Shown here in pieces: positions 18,952 to 29,010 of a stretch of DNA of 57,864 bases (positions are counted from its first letter, which is position 1; the number at the start of each line of letters is the position of its first letter). This DNA is from SAR202 cluster bacterium bin90 (lineage in GTDB: Bacteria; Chloroflexota; Dehalococcoidia; Lucifugimonadales; JADFKI01). The position numbers and the translations under genes were made by a program. The stretch covers positions 1 to 57,864 of the forward strand of contig MPND01000023.1 of assembly GCA_002238855.1 (NCBI GenBank), given 5' to 3'. The notes beneath the pieces were generated by a model that saw only the letters and a program-made list of their open reading frames with translations, made no database searches and had not been told where the DNA came from.

Positions 18952-19692
18952 TTACTCAGGCACCACATAGCTGTCAAGAAAGCCGTCCAGTATCTGGACC
19001 TGTTCTCCGACTACCAAGACGCCGAGCTCCAAGTTGCGGGCCTCTAGAGCAGCCGCTGTGAGATTGGCACTTCCCACATATGCAGTCTTTCCGTCCACGG
19101 TCATGACTTTCAAATGAGGGAACGGGACACCTACGAGAGGTTCCAAGACGGTCAAGAATCCTATGTCTCCATTCGCATGCACACTTTCGAGCAGGGCGGT
19201 CAACGCGTCCTCCTCTCTTTGCCCGGAAACCGATCTCACGATTTCTACATCAACCCGCCTCAACGTAGCTGCCACTAGGCTGTCCATCAAGTAGCCGAGA
19301 CCTTGGACGTCCATGTAAGGAGCCGCCAAGCGAAGTTTCTTAGCGGCATGGTTCGCCAAACCGATGAGAGTCTCCGCAGTAATGCGTTCTAGCCCTTCCG
19401 GCAATTCCATATTGGACGGAATGCTGGCCACAGCTTCCCACGAATGTTCGATGGACGCGGATCTCCTTCCAAGAACCCAAGCGGCACCTAATGCGCTAGC
19501 GTGATCGATCTTGTGGGCGTCGGCGAGGTTCAGATTGCGCAGAGAATCGACGAGCAGAGGATCAAGCCCGGCCTCCGCCGCGATCCCGACGTCAGTTTGC
19601 GACGATTTCAGCAAATGGGCGAGAGTGCGAGCGGCGGCGGCAACGTCAGAGGCCGAATAGAGCACTCCGCCGAACAGTTCTGCGTCATTCAT
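18952..19692 (-). CDS. drmC: DISARM DrmC, phospholipase D-like protein
   Basis: The ATG at 19692 overlaps the drmB stop by eight bases; an upstream frame extension is inside drmB and unlikely. 246 codons. The C-terminal half has one phospholipase-D HKD motif: HLKVMTVDGKTAYVGSANLT (H-x-K, then D, then the GSANLT turn). Members of this family that act on nucleic acids dimerise to complete the site. In DISARM systems drmC is a core-locus gene but was reported to be dispensable for protection in the tested Bacillus system. Here it is the last gene of the operon. Confidence 0.9.
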   Translation of the reverse strand: MNDAELFGGVLYSASDVAAAARTLAHLLKSSQTDVGIAAEAGLDPLLVDSLRNLNLADAHKIDHASALGAAWVLGRRSASIEHSWEAVASIPSNMELPEGLERITAETLIGLANHAAKKLRLAAPYMDVQGLGYLMDSLVAATLRRVDVEIVRSVSGQREEDALTALLESVHANGDIGFLTVLEPLVGVPFPHLKVMTVDGKTAYVGSANLTAAALEARNLELGVLVVGEQVQILDGFLDSYVVPE

Positions 19693-21400
19693 GGTGCGCG
19701 TTCGAGACGAACCCATTTTCTCCGAACAAAACTTCACGGTCCAGGAATCTGTTGAACCAACGACACGAAGGCTCCCCTAGGTGCAGGCAAGCCATGCACG
19801 CCCCGCCGCCGGCCCTGCATCCGGGGTCCAAAGGACACCTGGTCTCGCCCGCCACGAAAGATTCAAGGGAAAGATGCAACGCCGTCTCGAAGACCGATTG
19901 GAGACCGCCTAGCACGAAATCCCCCCTTGACGAGGCGTACACGATCAGAGACAGATGGTGAGGCAAGAGATATTCCGATAATTCGTCACGCTCGATTCCC
20001 GAATTGAACGCGAGATGGCGAATGAGGCGATGAGCGTAAGAATGCAAGAGTGTAATCACTGCTTCGCCTAGGCCTTGAGGCTCGTTCTCGCTAGGGTGCG
20101 GTATTCGTACCGTCTTCAGCAACTCGACCCTGGCGGATTTGGCATCGGGCGCATTCGGAAGACTGAAGCCCCGCTCTCTCAAGTGGCCAAGGACTTGGAC
20201 GGGATCCAGCTGGAAGAGAAGCGCCTCGGTATGCGCCTGCAGTCCGTAAACCCTGATCGTCCCACGCTCTCTGTCTCGGAATGGAACGAGCGTCGTTTCA
20301 GCGGGATCTCTGCCGTCTCTCGTGAAACCGAATGCAAGAGTTGTAACGGGAAAATCGGTCAACAGCTCGACGTTGGCGAGACCGGCCCGCTTGATCTTGG
20401 GTGGATAGGACGACTCGTACAGCGCCTTGAGCGGAGGACCCGACCCATCGATCATGCCCTGCACCCTGAGACGCCCACGGTCCAATGCGGTCATGAGGTC
20501 TATCGCTTCCTCCTGCGCGAGTTCCCGAACGTCGTGCGGCAAGTCCACTCGACCCCCATCCGACCCTTCAGCCACTTCTCCTCTTTCCAAGGCGTTCTGA
20601 GCCATCTGTTTCGCGAATTCAGGAGTGAGACCGTTTTGTATGAGCATTTCCTCCAGACCCTGTACCGTCTGTTGGCCAGCTGACGGATCTTCGCCCGACA
20701 GTCCGTTCAACACCCAGTCAAGGGCCCTTGCGCCCCCTCCAGTGGAAATCAACCTTGCGGCTTCGGTCGGGTCGGGTGGATTCACCAATACGGTGTAGTG
20801 AGGACTGAAAACCACGCCTGAGCGATGAACGTTCAAGTCCATCCTCTCGTTGGTTCCGCAGTCGCAAGGCTTGTATGGAAAGCCCCTCGACAGTTCGCGA
20901 TTGCATTCAGGACAATAAAAGTAGAGTTCCCTGGCGGCGGCAGTGCCGGGCAATCTGACAGCGACCTGCCCGTGCGTACGGCAGCGCCGCAATTGAGGCT
21001 CTTGAAGCCGGCCACATTTGTGATACGCCACGAATTGCATCTGGGCAAATCTCGTCGAGCCGCAGGTGCAGCGGCGATCTGACGCCGTCGTCAATCGATT
21101 GCACTGGCGACAGCGCCACTGCTTTGGAAACCGTTCGACGCTTACGCCCCGCAACTCGTTGACTCGAACGAGTTGCACTTCCTCTTGGGCGTACAATAAG
21201 GTGGAGATTCCGCTGTCGTCGCCGTGATCGGCCCAAGGTTTCACTGCCTGAAGCAAGGTGCGACGTAGCGTAGCCTGATCGATTGAAATCGGCACTGGAT
21301 CTACCCAACGCGACACTCGCCAGACGCCGCCTTCCAAGTCGACGGTCTGGCTCGGCAACATGCCGAAGAGAATCTGAGACGCTCCTCTGTTCGCTCTCAT
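19685..21400 (-). CDS. drmB: DISARM DrmB, DUF1998 protein
   Basis: Start chosen at the ATG overlapping the drmA stop (ATGA at 21397-21400), giving 571 codons; an in-frame extension to 21487 exists but lies within drmA. Zinc-binding cysteine groups are visible (CRQCNRL...CTCGS, and YCPECNRE...CDCGTN). The C-terminus has the DUF1998 pattern ending CMACLHLGEPSCRWFNRFLDR. DrmB forms a complex with the helicase DrmA; in the published structure the pair loads on DNA with a 5' overhang and is held in check by a DrmA loop. Confidence 0.92.
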   Translation of the reverse strand: MRANRGASQILFGMLPSQTVDLEGGVWRVSRWVDPVPISIDQATLRRTLLQAVKPWADHGDDSGISTLLYAQEEVQLVRVNELRGVSVERFPKQWRCRQCNRLTTASDRRCTCGSTRFAQMQFVAYHKCGRLQEPQLRRCRTHGQVAVRLPGTAAARELYFYCPECNRELSRGFPYKPCDCGTNERMDLNVHRSGVVFSPHYTVLVNPPDPTEAARLISTGGGARALDWVLNGLSGEDPSAGQQTVQGLEEMLIQNGLTPEFAKQMAQNALERGEVAEGSDGGRVDLPHDVRELAQEEAIDLMTALDRGRLRVQGMIDGSGPPLKALYESSYPPKIKRAGLANVELLTDFPVTTLAFGFTRDGRDPAETTLVPFRDRERGTIRVYGLQAHTEALLFQLDPVQVLGHLRERGFSLPNAPDAKSARVELLKTVRIPHPSENEPQGLGEAVITLLHSYAHRLIRHLAFNSGIERDELSEYLLPHHLSLIVYASSRGDFVLGGLQSVFETALHLSLESFVAGETRCPLDPGCRAGGGACMACLHLGEPSCRWFNRFLDREVLFGENGFVSNAHHE

Positions 21401-24400
21401 TCTCCGCCTCTCGAATAAATGGGAATCTGCTTCTCCACGTCTCGAAGCGAGAGCATCGGGTCCTGACGAAATAGATCCGACGGCCATTCGGCATCGCTGG
21501 CAGGGTCATTCAGAGATCGGTAAAATTCTCTGAAGTACTTCGCGAGATCGTCGCGCAAGTTCGCGTCGAGAGGTCCTTCGTAGTCCAACGCGCTCACCAG
21601 CGCCTGCAGCTCGTCTTCTTCCTTGATTCCGAGAACGGTGAACGCCCGACGCAACGGCGCAGGCTTGGTCAATTGCCTTAGACCCCGATCTATCGCCTCC
21701 GGCTCGTGGATTCCCTGTATCCTGCTCATTTCCAGACCAGGGAACGTCAACTCCAGAACCCGACGGCTCTTGCCCGTAATGGGCACGGGATCCACCAGAC
21801 GGTCCATGTGACGGATGAACGAAGGGAAGGTTCTGAACACCGCCGCGTCTCGCTCGCGTCCGATCTTGTGCATGACGAACACCAAGCCTGGATGGGTTCT
21901 CCCTACCCTAGCCGTCGTCTGAATGAACTCCGCGGTAGCCAGTGGGAGCCCCAGCATCACCATAACGTTGAGTCTATCCAGGTCGACTCCGTGAGACAGC
22001 ATCGATGATGCGGCGATCATATGGATTCGATCCGCGAACCGCGCCTCAGGCTGCTTCACCCGTTCGATTATGCTCCTCACGTCGTCCAGCGGAGTCCTGC
22101 CGGTAAGCATATGAGAGTTCATGTCTTCGATCTGAATTTGGGACTCGAACGACCTCGCGGCAGCCTCCACGTCCTTCAAGGTGGAGCCGTAGGTCACGCC
22201 GACGCCGTAGGCCCATATCAAACCGTCGATTGCGCGTTCCGGTACGCCGGACTCCTTGGCGACCAACTTGGGATGGCCCAGCGCCTTTCTCAAGGCTTCC
22301 TGAACGGTAGTCGTCAATTGATCGTTGGCGTATTCGAGCGTGACCCCTCGTGGAGCGAGACCCACGTAGCGGCGAGCCAGCCGTTGGGAGTCCTGCGTCC
22401 AGAAGGATCTGTCCGCCCACGGGCCCGGAGTCGGAAAGGTCCGTCCCTTCCGACGATAAAGGGCGCGCACTTGCTCGGAGTGTCCGGCGAGGGTCGCGGA
22501 TGAAGCGATTATCTTGGGAGGATTTCCCGCATGGTCCTGCAGGTCGTCCAGTATCGCCTCGTAATGAGAGTCGATTGCGCCCAAACTGCCCCTGAGAAGG
22601 TGCAACTCGTCCTGCATGCGAATCGACGGACCGAACAAGGATGCGTCTTGAGGGAGAGGAACGGTTTGTCGATTGCAGTCCGGAAAGAGGCATCCATAGC
22701 GTCTTCCTCCGCGTGGAGCGTAAGTGAAACCGTGGCCAGGCACCGGACACAGTCCCGAAGGGGGTCCGTAGAACCCTCTCATGGCCGCCTGTCGCGAGAC
22801 GTTAGCCGCCTTGTCGAGAGTGCCCAAGACGACGGTCGGAAGCAATCGGTATATCTCCTCGTCCACGATATGGAATGGCAACGGCATTCGTCCCCAAGGA
22901 CACTTGGGATTCATGCAAAGATGCTGGAGCCACCACGTCACTTGGTCGAAGCGAATGTCCAAATCGGTGGACGAGCAGAACGGACAATGGATGAGTATCC
23001 TGTATCTCGCCCTGGTCTCCGCATCATGCAGATCCGAATCCGAAACGTCGTAGGCACGCGCACGAGCGCTCTTGACGACTCTATTCGGACTGCCGCTGTT
23101 TCCGACGAAAAATCCAAGACCGAAGACGGTGCCCGGTATCATTTCGCGCCGTCTGATCAACTCGGCGGCGGCCAGCACGTCCGCGAATCTCTGAGTCTGC
23201 TGAAGAGAGAGCATTCTCAGAGGAAACCTGGCCCAAGAGGAAATTCCATATAATTTCCCTTGAAGTCGGTCCAGAAACGCAGCCGTCAAGGTGAAAAGTA
23301 GGTACGTCTCGGTCTTGCCGCCACCGGTGGCGAACCAGAGCGTATCCAGATATTCGCGCTCCTCAAGTGACGTCTCACGAGTCAGAGAGCCGATGTTCGC
23401 TAGCACGAAGCCGACTTGGAAGGGTCTCCAGGAATCGTAGTCGATCGTGACCGTGCGCTCGAACGCCTCGTTGGCAAGTGAAAACGCCCTGAGCAACATG
23501 GGGTGCGTATTGAGAAGCTCCAGTCCGGAGCGCAGTCGCCCTACTTCCGTCCGTGCGGTAAGTGCCTCCGTGCGAGCTTCTTCCTTCATGTCTTCCGACC
23601 AGTCTTCCCGAGAGGCCCGCTCCTTCAAAGTTTCAGAGCTCCAATTCTCACGCGTCCATCCATGAAAACTCTCGACGAGCACTTGGAGTTTCGGCAACGG
23701 ATCCTGCGACAGATCGCCGAACGTCAACTTGGGGGCTGCAAATTGCGTCGCTTCGTCGGAATAATTCGGCCTGTGCCGCTCACCTTGCGCGTAATCCACG
23801 GTGGCGAAGACGGTCGTGTTCTTCTGGACGACTCCACCGTTGATCCCATATGCCGGCACCGTACGATCGTAACGAAACGAGTCCGCCAACGTATCCAGCC
23901 TAAAAGGCTGGGTGGGCCCTACGTCCACCTCAAGTTCCGTCTCGTAGAGATTCGTGTCGATGCCGTCAATCTCGGGCTGAGACACGTTGACCAAGGTGAT
24001 CACCAGTTCAGGACCCAACTGGCCCATTTCGATTTCCGCTTGTATTTCGCCTGCGAGTCCGTCAGCCGAAGCGGCGGTCAGACTTGCCGAGATTTCTCTT
24101 CGTCCAGACCTTGTGGCTTCACCAGGCGCATCCGGACACCGCAAGTCGACTTCAACCTCTACGATATCGGTCTTCTCCCACTTATCGACGTCGGGTTCGT
24201 TCCCATGTCCGGGTATCTCCTTCCAAGCGACCATTTTTGCACGGCATTTGAGGTCCCGCCCGTCCAGGGCGGTGGGCCTGACACGGAAACCGGTGGCGCA
24301 CGGGTCGAGACGCTCGGCGCGCTCTCCTAATGGACTGTCCTGCACCGACGCCTCAGGTGCCAGACGTCCAAGCCAGAATCTCCCTCTGGGCGCAACGCGT

Positions 24401-24492
24401 AGACGCTGGTAGCCGTCCCCTCTGGCTTCGCCAGTTACTCCGTCGGCGAGCCATTCCAAGAAGGCTTCCGCATGTGCCTGCTCAATTAGCAT
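21397..24492 (-). CDS. drmA: DISARM DrmA, superfamily 2-type helicase
   Basis: 1031 codons, starting six bases after drmE. The first 300 residues are a non-catalytic N-terminal region. Helicase motifs follow: Walker A WFATGGGKTE, a DExH variant DELHLLRGSLG, motif III ASSATL, then MLSHGVDLDRLNVM and motif VI QTTARVGRTHPG. A CPFCSSTD...CMNPKC group probably binds zinc within the helicase core. DrmA is the DNA-binding translocase of the DISARM core; with DrmB it recognises incoming phage DNA. Confidence 0.93.
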   Translation of the reverse strand: MLIEQAHAEAFLEWLADGVTGEARGDGYQRLRVAPRGRFWLGRLAPEASVQDSPLGERAERLDPCATGFRVRPTALDGRDLKCRAKMVAWKEIPGHGNEPDVDKWEKTDIVEVEVDLRCPDAPGEATRSGRREISASLTAASADGLAGEIQAEIEMGQLGPELVITLVNVSQPEIDGIDTNLYETELEVDVGPTQPFRLDTLADSFRYDRTVPAYGINGGVVQKNTTVFATVDYAQGERHRPNYSDEATQFAAPKLTFGDLSQDPLPKLQVLVESFHGWTRENWSSETLKERASREDWSEDMKEEARTEALTARTEVGRLRSGLELLNTHPMLLRAFSLANEAFERTVTIDYDSWRPFQVGFVLANIGSLTRETSLEEREYLDTLWFATGGGKTETYLLFTLTAAFLDRLQGKLYGISSWARFPLRMLSLQQTQRFADVLAAAELIRRREMIPGTVFGLGFFVGNSGSPNRVVKSARARAYDVSDSDLHDAETRARYRILIHCPFCSSTDLDIRFDQVTWWLQHLCMNPKCPWGRMPLPFHIVDEEIYRLLPTVVLGTLDKAANVSRQAAMRGFYGPPSGLCPVPGHGFTYAPRGGRRYGCLFPDCNRQTVPLPQDASLFGPSIRMQDELHLLRGSLGAIDSHYEAILDDLQDHAGNPPKIIASSATLAGHSEQVRALYRRKGRTFPTPGPWADRSFWTQDSQRLARRYVGLAPRGVTLEYANDQLTTTVQEALRKALGHPKLVAKESGVPERAIDGLIWAYGVGVTYGSTLKDVEAAARSFESQIQIEDMNSHMLTGRTPLDDVRSIIERVKQPEARFADRIHMIAASSMLSHGVDLDRLNVMVMLGLPLATAEFIQTTARVGRTHPGLVFVMHKIGRERDAAVFRTFPSFIRHMDRLVDPVPITGKSRRVLELTFPGLEMSRIQGIHEPEAIDRGLRQLTKPAPLRRAFTVLGIKEEDELQALVSALDYEGPLDANLRDDLAKYFREFYRSLNDPASDAEWPSDLFRQDPMLSLRDVEKQIPIYSRGGE

Positions 24493-24498
24493 TCAAAG

Positions 24499-26850
24499 TC
24501 ACTCCCGGCGCAAGAATCCCGTTTCGTTCAAGGGAACCGGTTCTGTGCATTTCAGAACCCTGACGACTTTCGCCTCAAGCACCAATTCTGTCAAGTCGCT
24601 TATCGAAAGTCCAGTTTCATCGTCGATGACGTCGTCCATGGAAGACACCGCCGTCTTGCGTGCGGCTTCCGCCAAGGAACGCCCGAGTGCGCGCCTAAAC
24701 GTTCGTTCTCGTTGAACGGCCTGAAATGTTTGGCTGAGCGCGTTCCCGTCGTAGCCGAGATCCAGTACGGAGTTCAGCATTTTCAGATCCGAAAAGTCCC
24801 TGGGAGCGATCGGGCCGTCTTCTCTGACGTAACCCCGGGCGGCTTGATAGGTCTTGTCGAACCCAAGCCGAACAAGCCTCCTGTGCAGTTCCGCATATTC
24901 GAATCCCGAGCGTCTGAAGCCTTCTCGTGTCGTCGCCCCAAGATCCCTGATCAGTAGATTCACCACGTACAAGTCGGGTCTCTGAGCACGCATTCTCTCG
25001 GATACTGCGTTCAACAGTCCCGCGCTGCCCGCCTGTCGATTTAGGATGAGGAACATTCCGGGAGATAGTCTGTACGCGGGCAGCGACTCCAAGGAAGTAC
25101 GAACGCGCGCATCCACTGCACGATTCTTCGGGAAGAGTATCGTGCCGGCGTCGGTGACTACTTCTACGGCGTCCACTTCCGCTCGCCAACGTCCGTCTTC
25201 ACCCCTCTCCGCCAAGGTGTCGCTTGGCCCTTCTTCCGAAAACAGAGGACCCGGCATCAGCAGTGATTCGAACGCCTCGAAGGGATTGGGTTCTTCGATG
25301 AATCTCGCCGCTCCCACCATTTTGGGAGCGGATAAGTTCTTGCGCTCCATTCTTGGACGAGGTGGAGTCGACTCACCGATGACCTTTCGCCAGACTTGCG
25401 TCCGCCTGTCTGCACTCGACCATTTTTGCCGAGCGAACCAGAGACTCTCCAAGGATCGAACGCATGCCGAAGCTTCGTCGTCACCGAGCACCAGCAAGTG
25501 TAAGTCTCGGCATATACCCGAGTCGAGTCGATGCCATTCCCAACGCGGCGGCATCCCTATGACGAAAGCATTCTTCCAAGTACCAGATCTGTGGAGGGTG
25601 CGCACGGACACGAAGCGGCATGAACCTACGGCTCCCGTCCTTACGTCCCCGCCTAGTTCATCCACGAGCGCGCGCATCGCAGTCGCATTCTTGACGACGA
25701 ACAACGGTTCGTTGAGTTGAAATCCCAGGTCGTGAACCATTTCCGATATCTCCGCTATGAACGGCGGCGAGGCTTCGAGAGCGACCCTCAGGTCCGCTAT
25801 GTCGCCTGCGATGATCTCCGCCAATTCACCTATCTCGCCCCCCACCGAGCGAGCCCACGCACTCAACTCAGGCTCGTACGTGGAGGTGGGTCGCGCGGCT
25901 ACGGGCGGCACTCCTGAGAAACGATCGAATTGAGAAGGCCGCACCGGCATGGCTTGGAGCGTGCGGTAATGATGCCAAGCCGCTCGCAGCCCTCTGAGCA
26001 ACTGCGACTTCGGACTGCCGCCGGCCATCTGACGGATCGTGAGCAAATCGTCTTTGAGCGCTTTGGACGCTCGTTCCGCTTCTTCGTTGTGAGCGACGTG
26101 AATCGTTCTCGCGATGCCGTCCGCAACCGTGGAAAGCCTGTCGTTTGCCACCGAGAACGGCAGGCGCGAACCCCATTGACGGCCTTCGAAGCTCTGCAAA
26201 GTCCCCAAATCTGCAATGCCCCAGCTCCAAACCAAGGCACCGCGATTCGCGGAATCCTCCAAAGAGCTGTCGAATGGATCCGCGTATAGGTCGATGGTCG
26301 GTACCTGCGGCGACGAGCCGTCCACGAGTCCCCCGAGACGATCCCTTATCACGACGTCGACGGGCCAATCCGCGAAGCGACGCCCGACCATGACGCCCCT
26401 GAACGAACTTCTCGTCCGTTCGTACACGCCGTCAGGGCCCGTTCTCACGCAAGGAAATACGTCCGAAATCGGAGCGCGTCCGCCTGCGTTTCCGAACGTG
26501 ATTTCATTCCACACTCGAGCGAGCGGCGTCACGTCGGCCGTCACGATCCCGACCGAAGGCGAGGGATGACGACTCAAGAGGCGTGATATGAGGATTTGGG
26601 CGGCTAGCAGCGCAGACACCTCGCCCGCCGCCGCCGGATAGACGAAAGATATGTCGTAACGTCGAGAGAGTGCCGCGTCGACGAGTGCCAACATAGATTC
26701 GTCGATCAGGTTCAGTTCGACTCGCGTGACCGTCCCTCCGACTCGACGTGACAGCCGACCCTCGCGCGCCACATTGACCAAGCTGCCTAACCCTTGCCCT
26801 TCAATGAGGGCGACTTCCCAAGGTAGGGCGGCTGGATGTTCGTCTTTCAC
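24499..26850 (-). CDS. drmE: DISARM class 2 protein DrmE
   Basis: 783 codons from a GTG start. Length, position directly before drmA, and the pairing with a 5-cytosine methyltransferase instead of an adenine one make this DrmE, the protein that distinguishes class 2 DISARM. I see no Walker A or SNF2 helicase motifs, which rules out the class 1 protein DrmD. The N-terminal part (about 70-130) is alpha/beta and rich in small residues (VYPAAAGEVSALLAA). Its biochemical role is not known. The identification rests mainly on context and size. Confidence 0.8.
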   Translation of the reverse strand: MKDEHPAALPWEVALIEGQGLGSLVNVAREGRLSRRVGGTVTRVELNLIDESMLALVDAALSRRYDISFVYPAAAGEVSALLAAQILISRLLSRHPSPSVGIVTADVTPLARVWNEITFGNAGGRAPISDVFPCVRTGPDGVYERTRSSFRGVMVGRRFADWPVDVVIRDRLGGLVDGSSPQVPTIDLYADPFDSSLEDSANRGALVWSWGIADLGTLQSFEGRQWGSRLPFSVANDRLSTVADGIARTIHVAHNEEAERASKALKDDLLTIRQMAGGSPKSQLLRGLRAAWHHYRTLQAMPVRPSQFDRFSGVPPVAARPTSTYEPELSAWARSVGGEIGELAEIIAGDIADLRVALEASPPFIAEISEMVHDLGFQLNEPLFVVKNATAMRALVDELGGDVRTGAVGSCRFVSVRTLHRSGTWKNAFVIGMPPRWEWHRLDSGICRDLHLLVLGDDEASACVRSLESLWFARQKWSSADRRTQVWRKVIGESTPPRPRMERKNLSAPKMVGAARFIEEPNPFEAFESLLMPGPLFSEEGPSDTLAERGEDGRWRAEVDAVEVVTDAGTILFPKNRAVDARVRTSLESLPAYRLSPGMFLILNRQAGSAGLLNAVSERMRAQRPDLYVVNLLIRDLGATTREGFRRSGFEYAELHRRLVRLGFDKTYQAARGYVREDGPIAPRDFSDLKMLNSVLDLGYDGNALSQTFQAVQRERTFRRALGRSLAEAARKTAVSSMDDVIDDETGLSISDLTELVLEAKVVRVLKCTEPVPLNETGFLRRE

Positions 26851-27062
26851 TGGGACTTCCCCATTCCATGAATTAAATCGGCGGCAAAATTCGCCAAGCA
26901 GGCGAGACGCCGGGCACGCCAGGGACCGGCCACTATTGACATTCCACAGAGCGAAGGCTACCGATGAGTCAGACAGACCTCAAGCGGAGCGAACAGCGGA
27001 GAACTAACGGGAGAAGCGACGGCAGTGTATCTACAAAGACCGCCTCGAGAGCGAGGGTCGAG

Positions 27063-28136
27063 TCAATGATCGAGCCTAACCTGATGAGTATTCAGATGCG
27101 ACACGATGGACTTGCCGATCACCTCGCCTAGCAAAACTGGCACGGCGTTGCCGATCATTCTTCCGACCGCGGTCATCGATATGACTTCGCCTTTCGGCGT
27201 GAACGAATAGTCCTTGGGGAAGGTCTGAAGCAGCGCGCCTTCTCTCAGAGACAAGGCACGATCTTGCTCGGGGTGACCGAACCTCCCGTTTCCGTATCCG
27301 TAAAATTGGGAAGTGATGGTGGGAGCGGGCTTGTCCCACTCCATTCGACCGTAAACGCTCCCATAGGACTTCCCACTGTCCTTCTTGTGACAGCTCGACA
27401 CGAGAGACTCGTCCCAGTCACGCCAAGTGCCGCCAGGCACGGAGTTCTGAATCCGCTTTAGATTGTCTTCGCCCAGCGCGCTGGATCTATGAAGAGGATC
27501 CGTCTCGGACGGCTCGCCGGCTACCAGCTCGTCCAACGAATGAATCGTATCTTTTACCGTCTTGAATTTCTCCTTGGAATGGGTCGGCGGAATGAGTTCG
27601 ATAGGGCCCAACTTTGAAGCCAGCAATACCAGGCGTCTTCTCGTCTGAGGGACGCCGTACTCGGCGCATCGAACGACCTTTACGCTACAGGAATAATCCT
27701 CCGACTCGAGACCCGTCAGGAAGTCGTCGAATATCCCGTCCCCTCTCAATAAAGGCACGTTCTCCATCGTGACGACCTCGGGCTGAAGTTCCGCTACCAA
27801 CTCTCCGAATTTCTCGAGAGGGTTCCAGTCGTCCCGTTCGATCGACTTCCCGCGCGTGTAGGAAGAGTAAGGTTGACAAGGGGCACAGCCGGCCAGTATT
27901 TTCTGAGAACGATCACCGAACAACGACTTCACGAAGGCTGCCGAGACGTCGGATATGTCCTTCTCATGAAACGCCGCGCCGACATTCGTTTGATAGGGGT
28001 GCCGACAGAGAGAGTCGATGTCGATTCCGGCGAGGACGTCGATTCCGGCCTGCTGAAAACCGTAGGAGAGTCCCCCGACACCACAGAAGAGGTCGACCGC
28101 GACGGGGGTGTATGTCGAGCCTTCAGCGGTGGACAT
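27063..28136 (-). CDS. drmMII: DISARM class 2 DNA 5-cytosine methyltransferase DrmMII
   Basis: 357 codons from the ATG at 28136; a start at 28208 is open but would add a Trp/Cys-rich tail with no ribosome-binding site. All C5-methylase motifs are present: motif I VDLFCGVGGLSYGF, motif IV GCAPCQPYS with catalytic C87, motif VI TMENVP, motif VIII QTRRRLVLLAS, and motif X IGNAVP. DrmMII marks host DNA so that DISARM spares it; the characterised Bacillus class 2 enzyme modifies CCWGG. A vsr gene lies just upstream, in line with 5mC at a CCWGG-like site. About 210 bases separate it from drmE. Confidence 0.93.
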   Translation of the reverse strand: MSTAEGSTYTPVAVDLFCGVGGLSYGFQQAGIDVLAGIDIDSLCRHPYQTNVGAAFHEKDISDVSAAFVKSLFGDRSQKILAGCAPCQPYSSYTRGKSIERDDWNPLEKFGELVAELQPEVVTMENVPLLRGDGIFDDFLTGLESEDYSCSVKVVRCAEYGVPQTRRRLVLLASKLGPIELIPPTHSKEKFKTVKDTIHSLDELVAGEPSETDPLHRSSALGEDNLKRIQNSVPGGTWRDWDESLVSSCHKKDSGKSYGSVYGRMEWDKPAPTITSQFYGYGNGRFGHPEQDRALSLREGALLQTFPKDYSFTPKGEVISMTAVGRMIGNAVPVLLGEVIGKSIVSHLNTHQVRLDH

Positions 28137-28263
28137 GTCGGACAAACACCAAGTTTTCAGCGTATTCGTAGTTCGACACCATAGTACCATATCGGTGCCA
28201 TGCGTCAACTATCGTCAAGTCAGTCTCGGTGTTTATCGTCCTCGTCAGGAGGGTGACACGGAC

Positions 28264-28671
28264 TCAGTCCAGGAATGAAATTAGACTGCCTGCAAGTGTC
28301 GGCAAGTCTTGCAGTTCGCACTCCCACACGGTCATCACTCCCCAGCCTCTGTCGGCCAACAGGGCGTAGTTGCGACGGTCTCGGTCTCGGTTCCTCTCGA
28401 ACTTCGCCGACCAGAATTCGCGGTTAGTCGCTGGGACCGTCGCACGGACGCAGCCTGAATGCCTGTGCCAGAAGCAGCCGTTAACGAAGACGATCTTGCG
28501 CCGGGACGGGAACACTAAATCGGGACGCCCAGGCAAGTCTTGGCGATGCAGCCGATACCGATACCCCAAACCATGAAGCAGCCGACGCACCGTCATCTCC
28601 GGCTTGGTGTCCTTGGACTTCACTTGCGCCATGATACGACTGCGTATGTCGGGAGGCACCGTATCGACCAT
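28264..28671 (-). CDS. vsr: Very short patch repair endonuclease Vsr
   Basis: 135 codons, typical length. It contains IMAQVKSKDTKPEM, the active-site block GRPDLVF with D51 (the same number as the catalytic Asp of E. coli Vsr), FVNGCFWHRHSGC and FWSAKFERNRDRDRRN. Vsr nicks 5' to the T of T:G mismatches created when 5-methylcytosine deaminates, so it normally travels with a 5mC methyltransferase. It starts ten bases after the small CxxC gene and precedes drmMII, so the three are probably co-transcribed. Confidence 0.95.
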   Translation of the reverse strand: MVDTVPPDIRSRIMAQVKSKDTKPEMTVRRLLHGLGYRYRLHRQDLPGRPDLVFPSRRKIVFVNGCFWHRHSGCVRATVPATNREFWSAKFERNRDRDRRNYALLADRGWGVMTVWECELQDLPTLAGSLISFLD

Positions 28672-28680
28672 CTGTAGTCC

Positions 28681-28956
28681 CTACAATCCGGGAGAAACCG
28701 GGCTTTTCGCCCAACCCGAGCGCTCAAAGGGGGCGACCATGTCCTTGGGGCGAGTATACGAGACGCCCAATGCATCCAAGCGAGCTTCGACCGCCGCCAC
28801 CTTGCAGTCCGGAAGGTTATGGACTATCGATCCATCGTCTTCGTCTATCAAGGCGCTACAGTCACTGCACTCCACGTAATCGGCACCGTAGTGGTACAGA
28901 GCCGACTCCACGAGGTCCTTGGCCAACGCTATGGCTTCCTGGTGACTGAATTCCAT
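28681..28956 (-). CDS. Small hypothetical protein with a CxxC pair, 91 aa
   Basis: ATG preceded by a strong GGAGG with a four-base spacer, which makes it a real gene. The first 25 residues form a helix; ECSDCSALIDEDDG (about 29-42) holds a CxxC pair and a later Cys (about 51), enough for a small zinc site. The C-terminal third is basic with a Pro-rich end. It lies between the nucleotidyltransferase-like gene and vsr, ten bases from vsr, as part of the long DISARM-R-M transcript. No family recognised. Confidence 0.65.
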   Translation of the reverse strand: MEFSHQEAIALAKDLVESALYHYGADYVECSDCSALIDEDDGSIVHNLPDCKVAAVEARLDALGVSYTRPKDMVAPFERSGWAKSPVSPGL

Positions 28957-29010
28957 ATCTCCTCCTCAGCCATTCATAGAGTCTCGCGACAAATAATCGC
29001 TTTCTTCATT

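Noticed and set aside
24499..26850. Calling this gene drmD (class 1 DISARM)
   Set aside because: It lacks SNF2 helicase motifs, and the locus has a C5 methyltransferase instead of an adenine methyltransferase.
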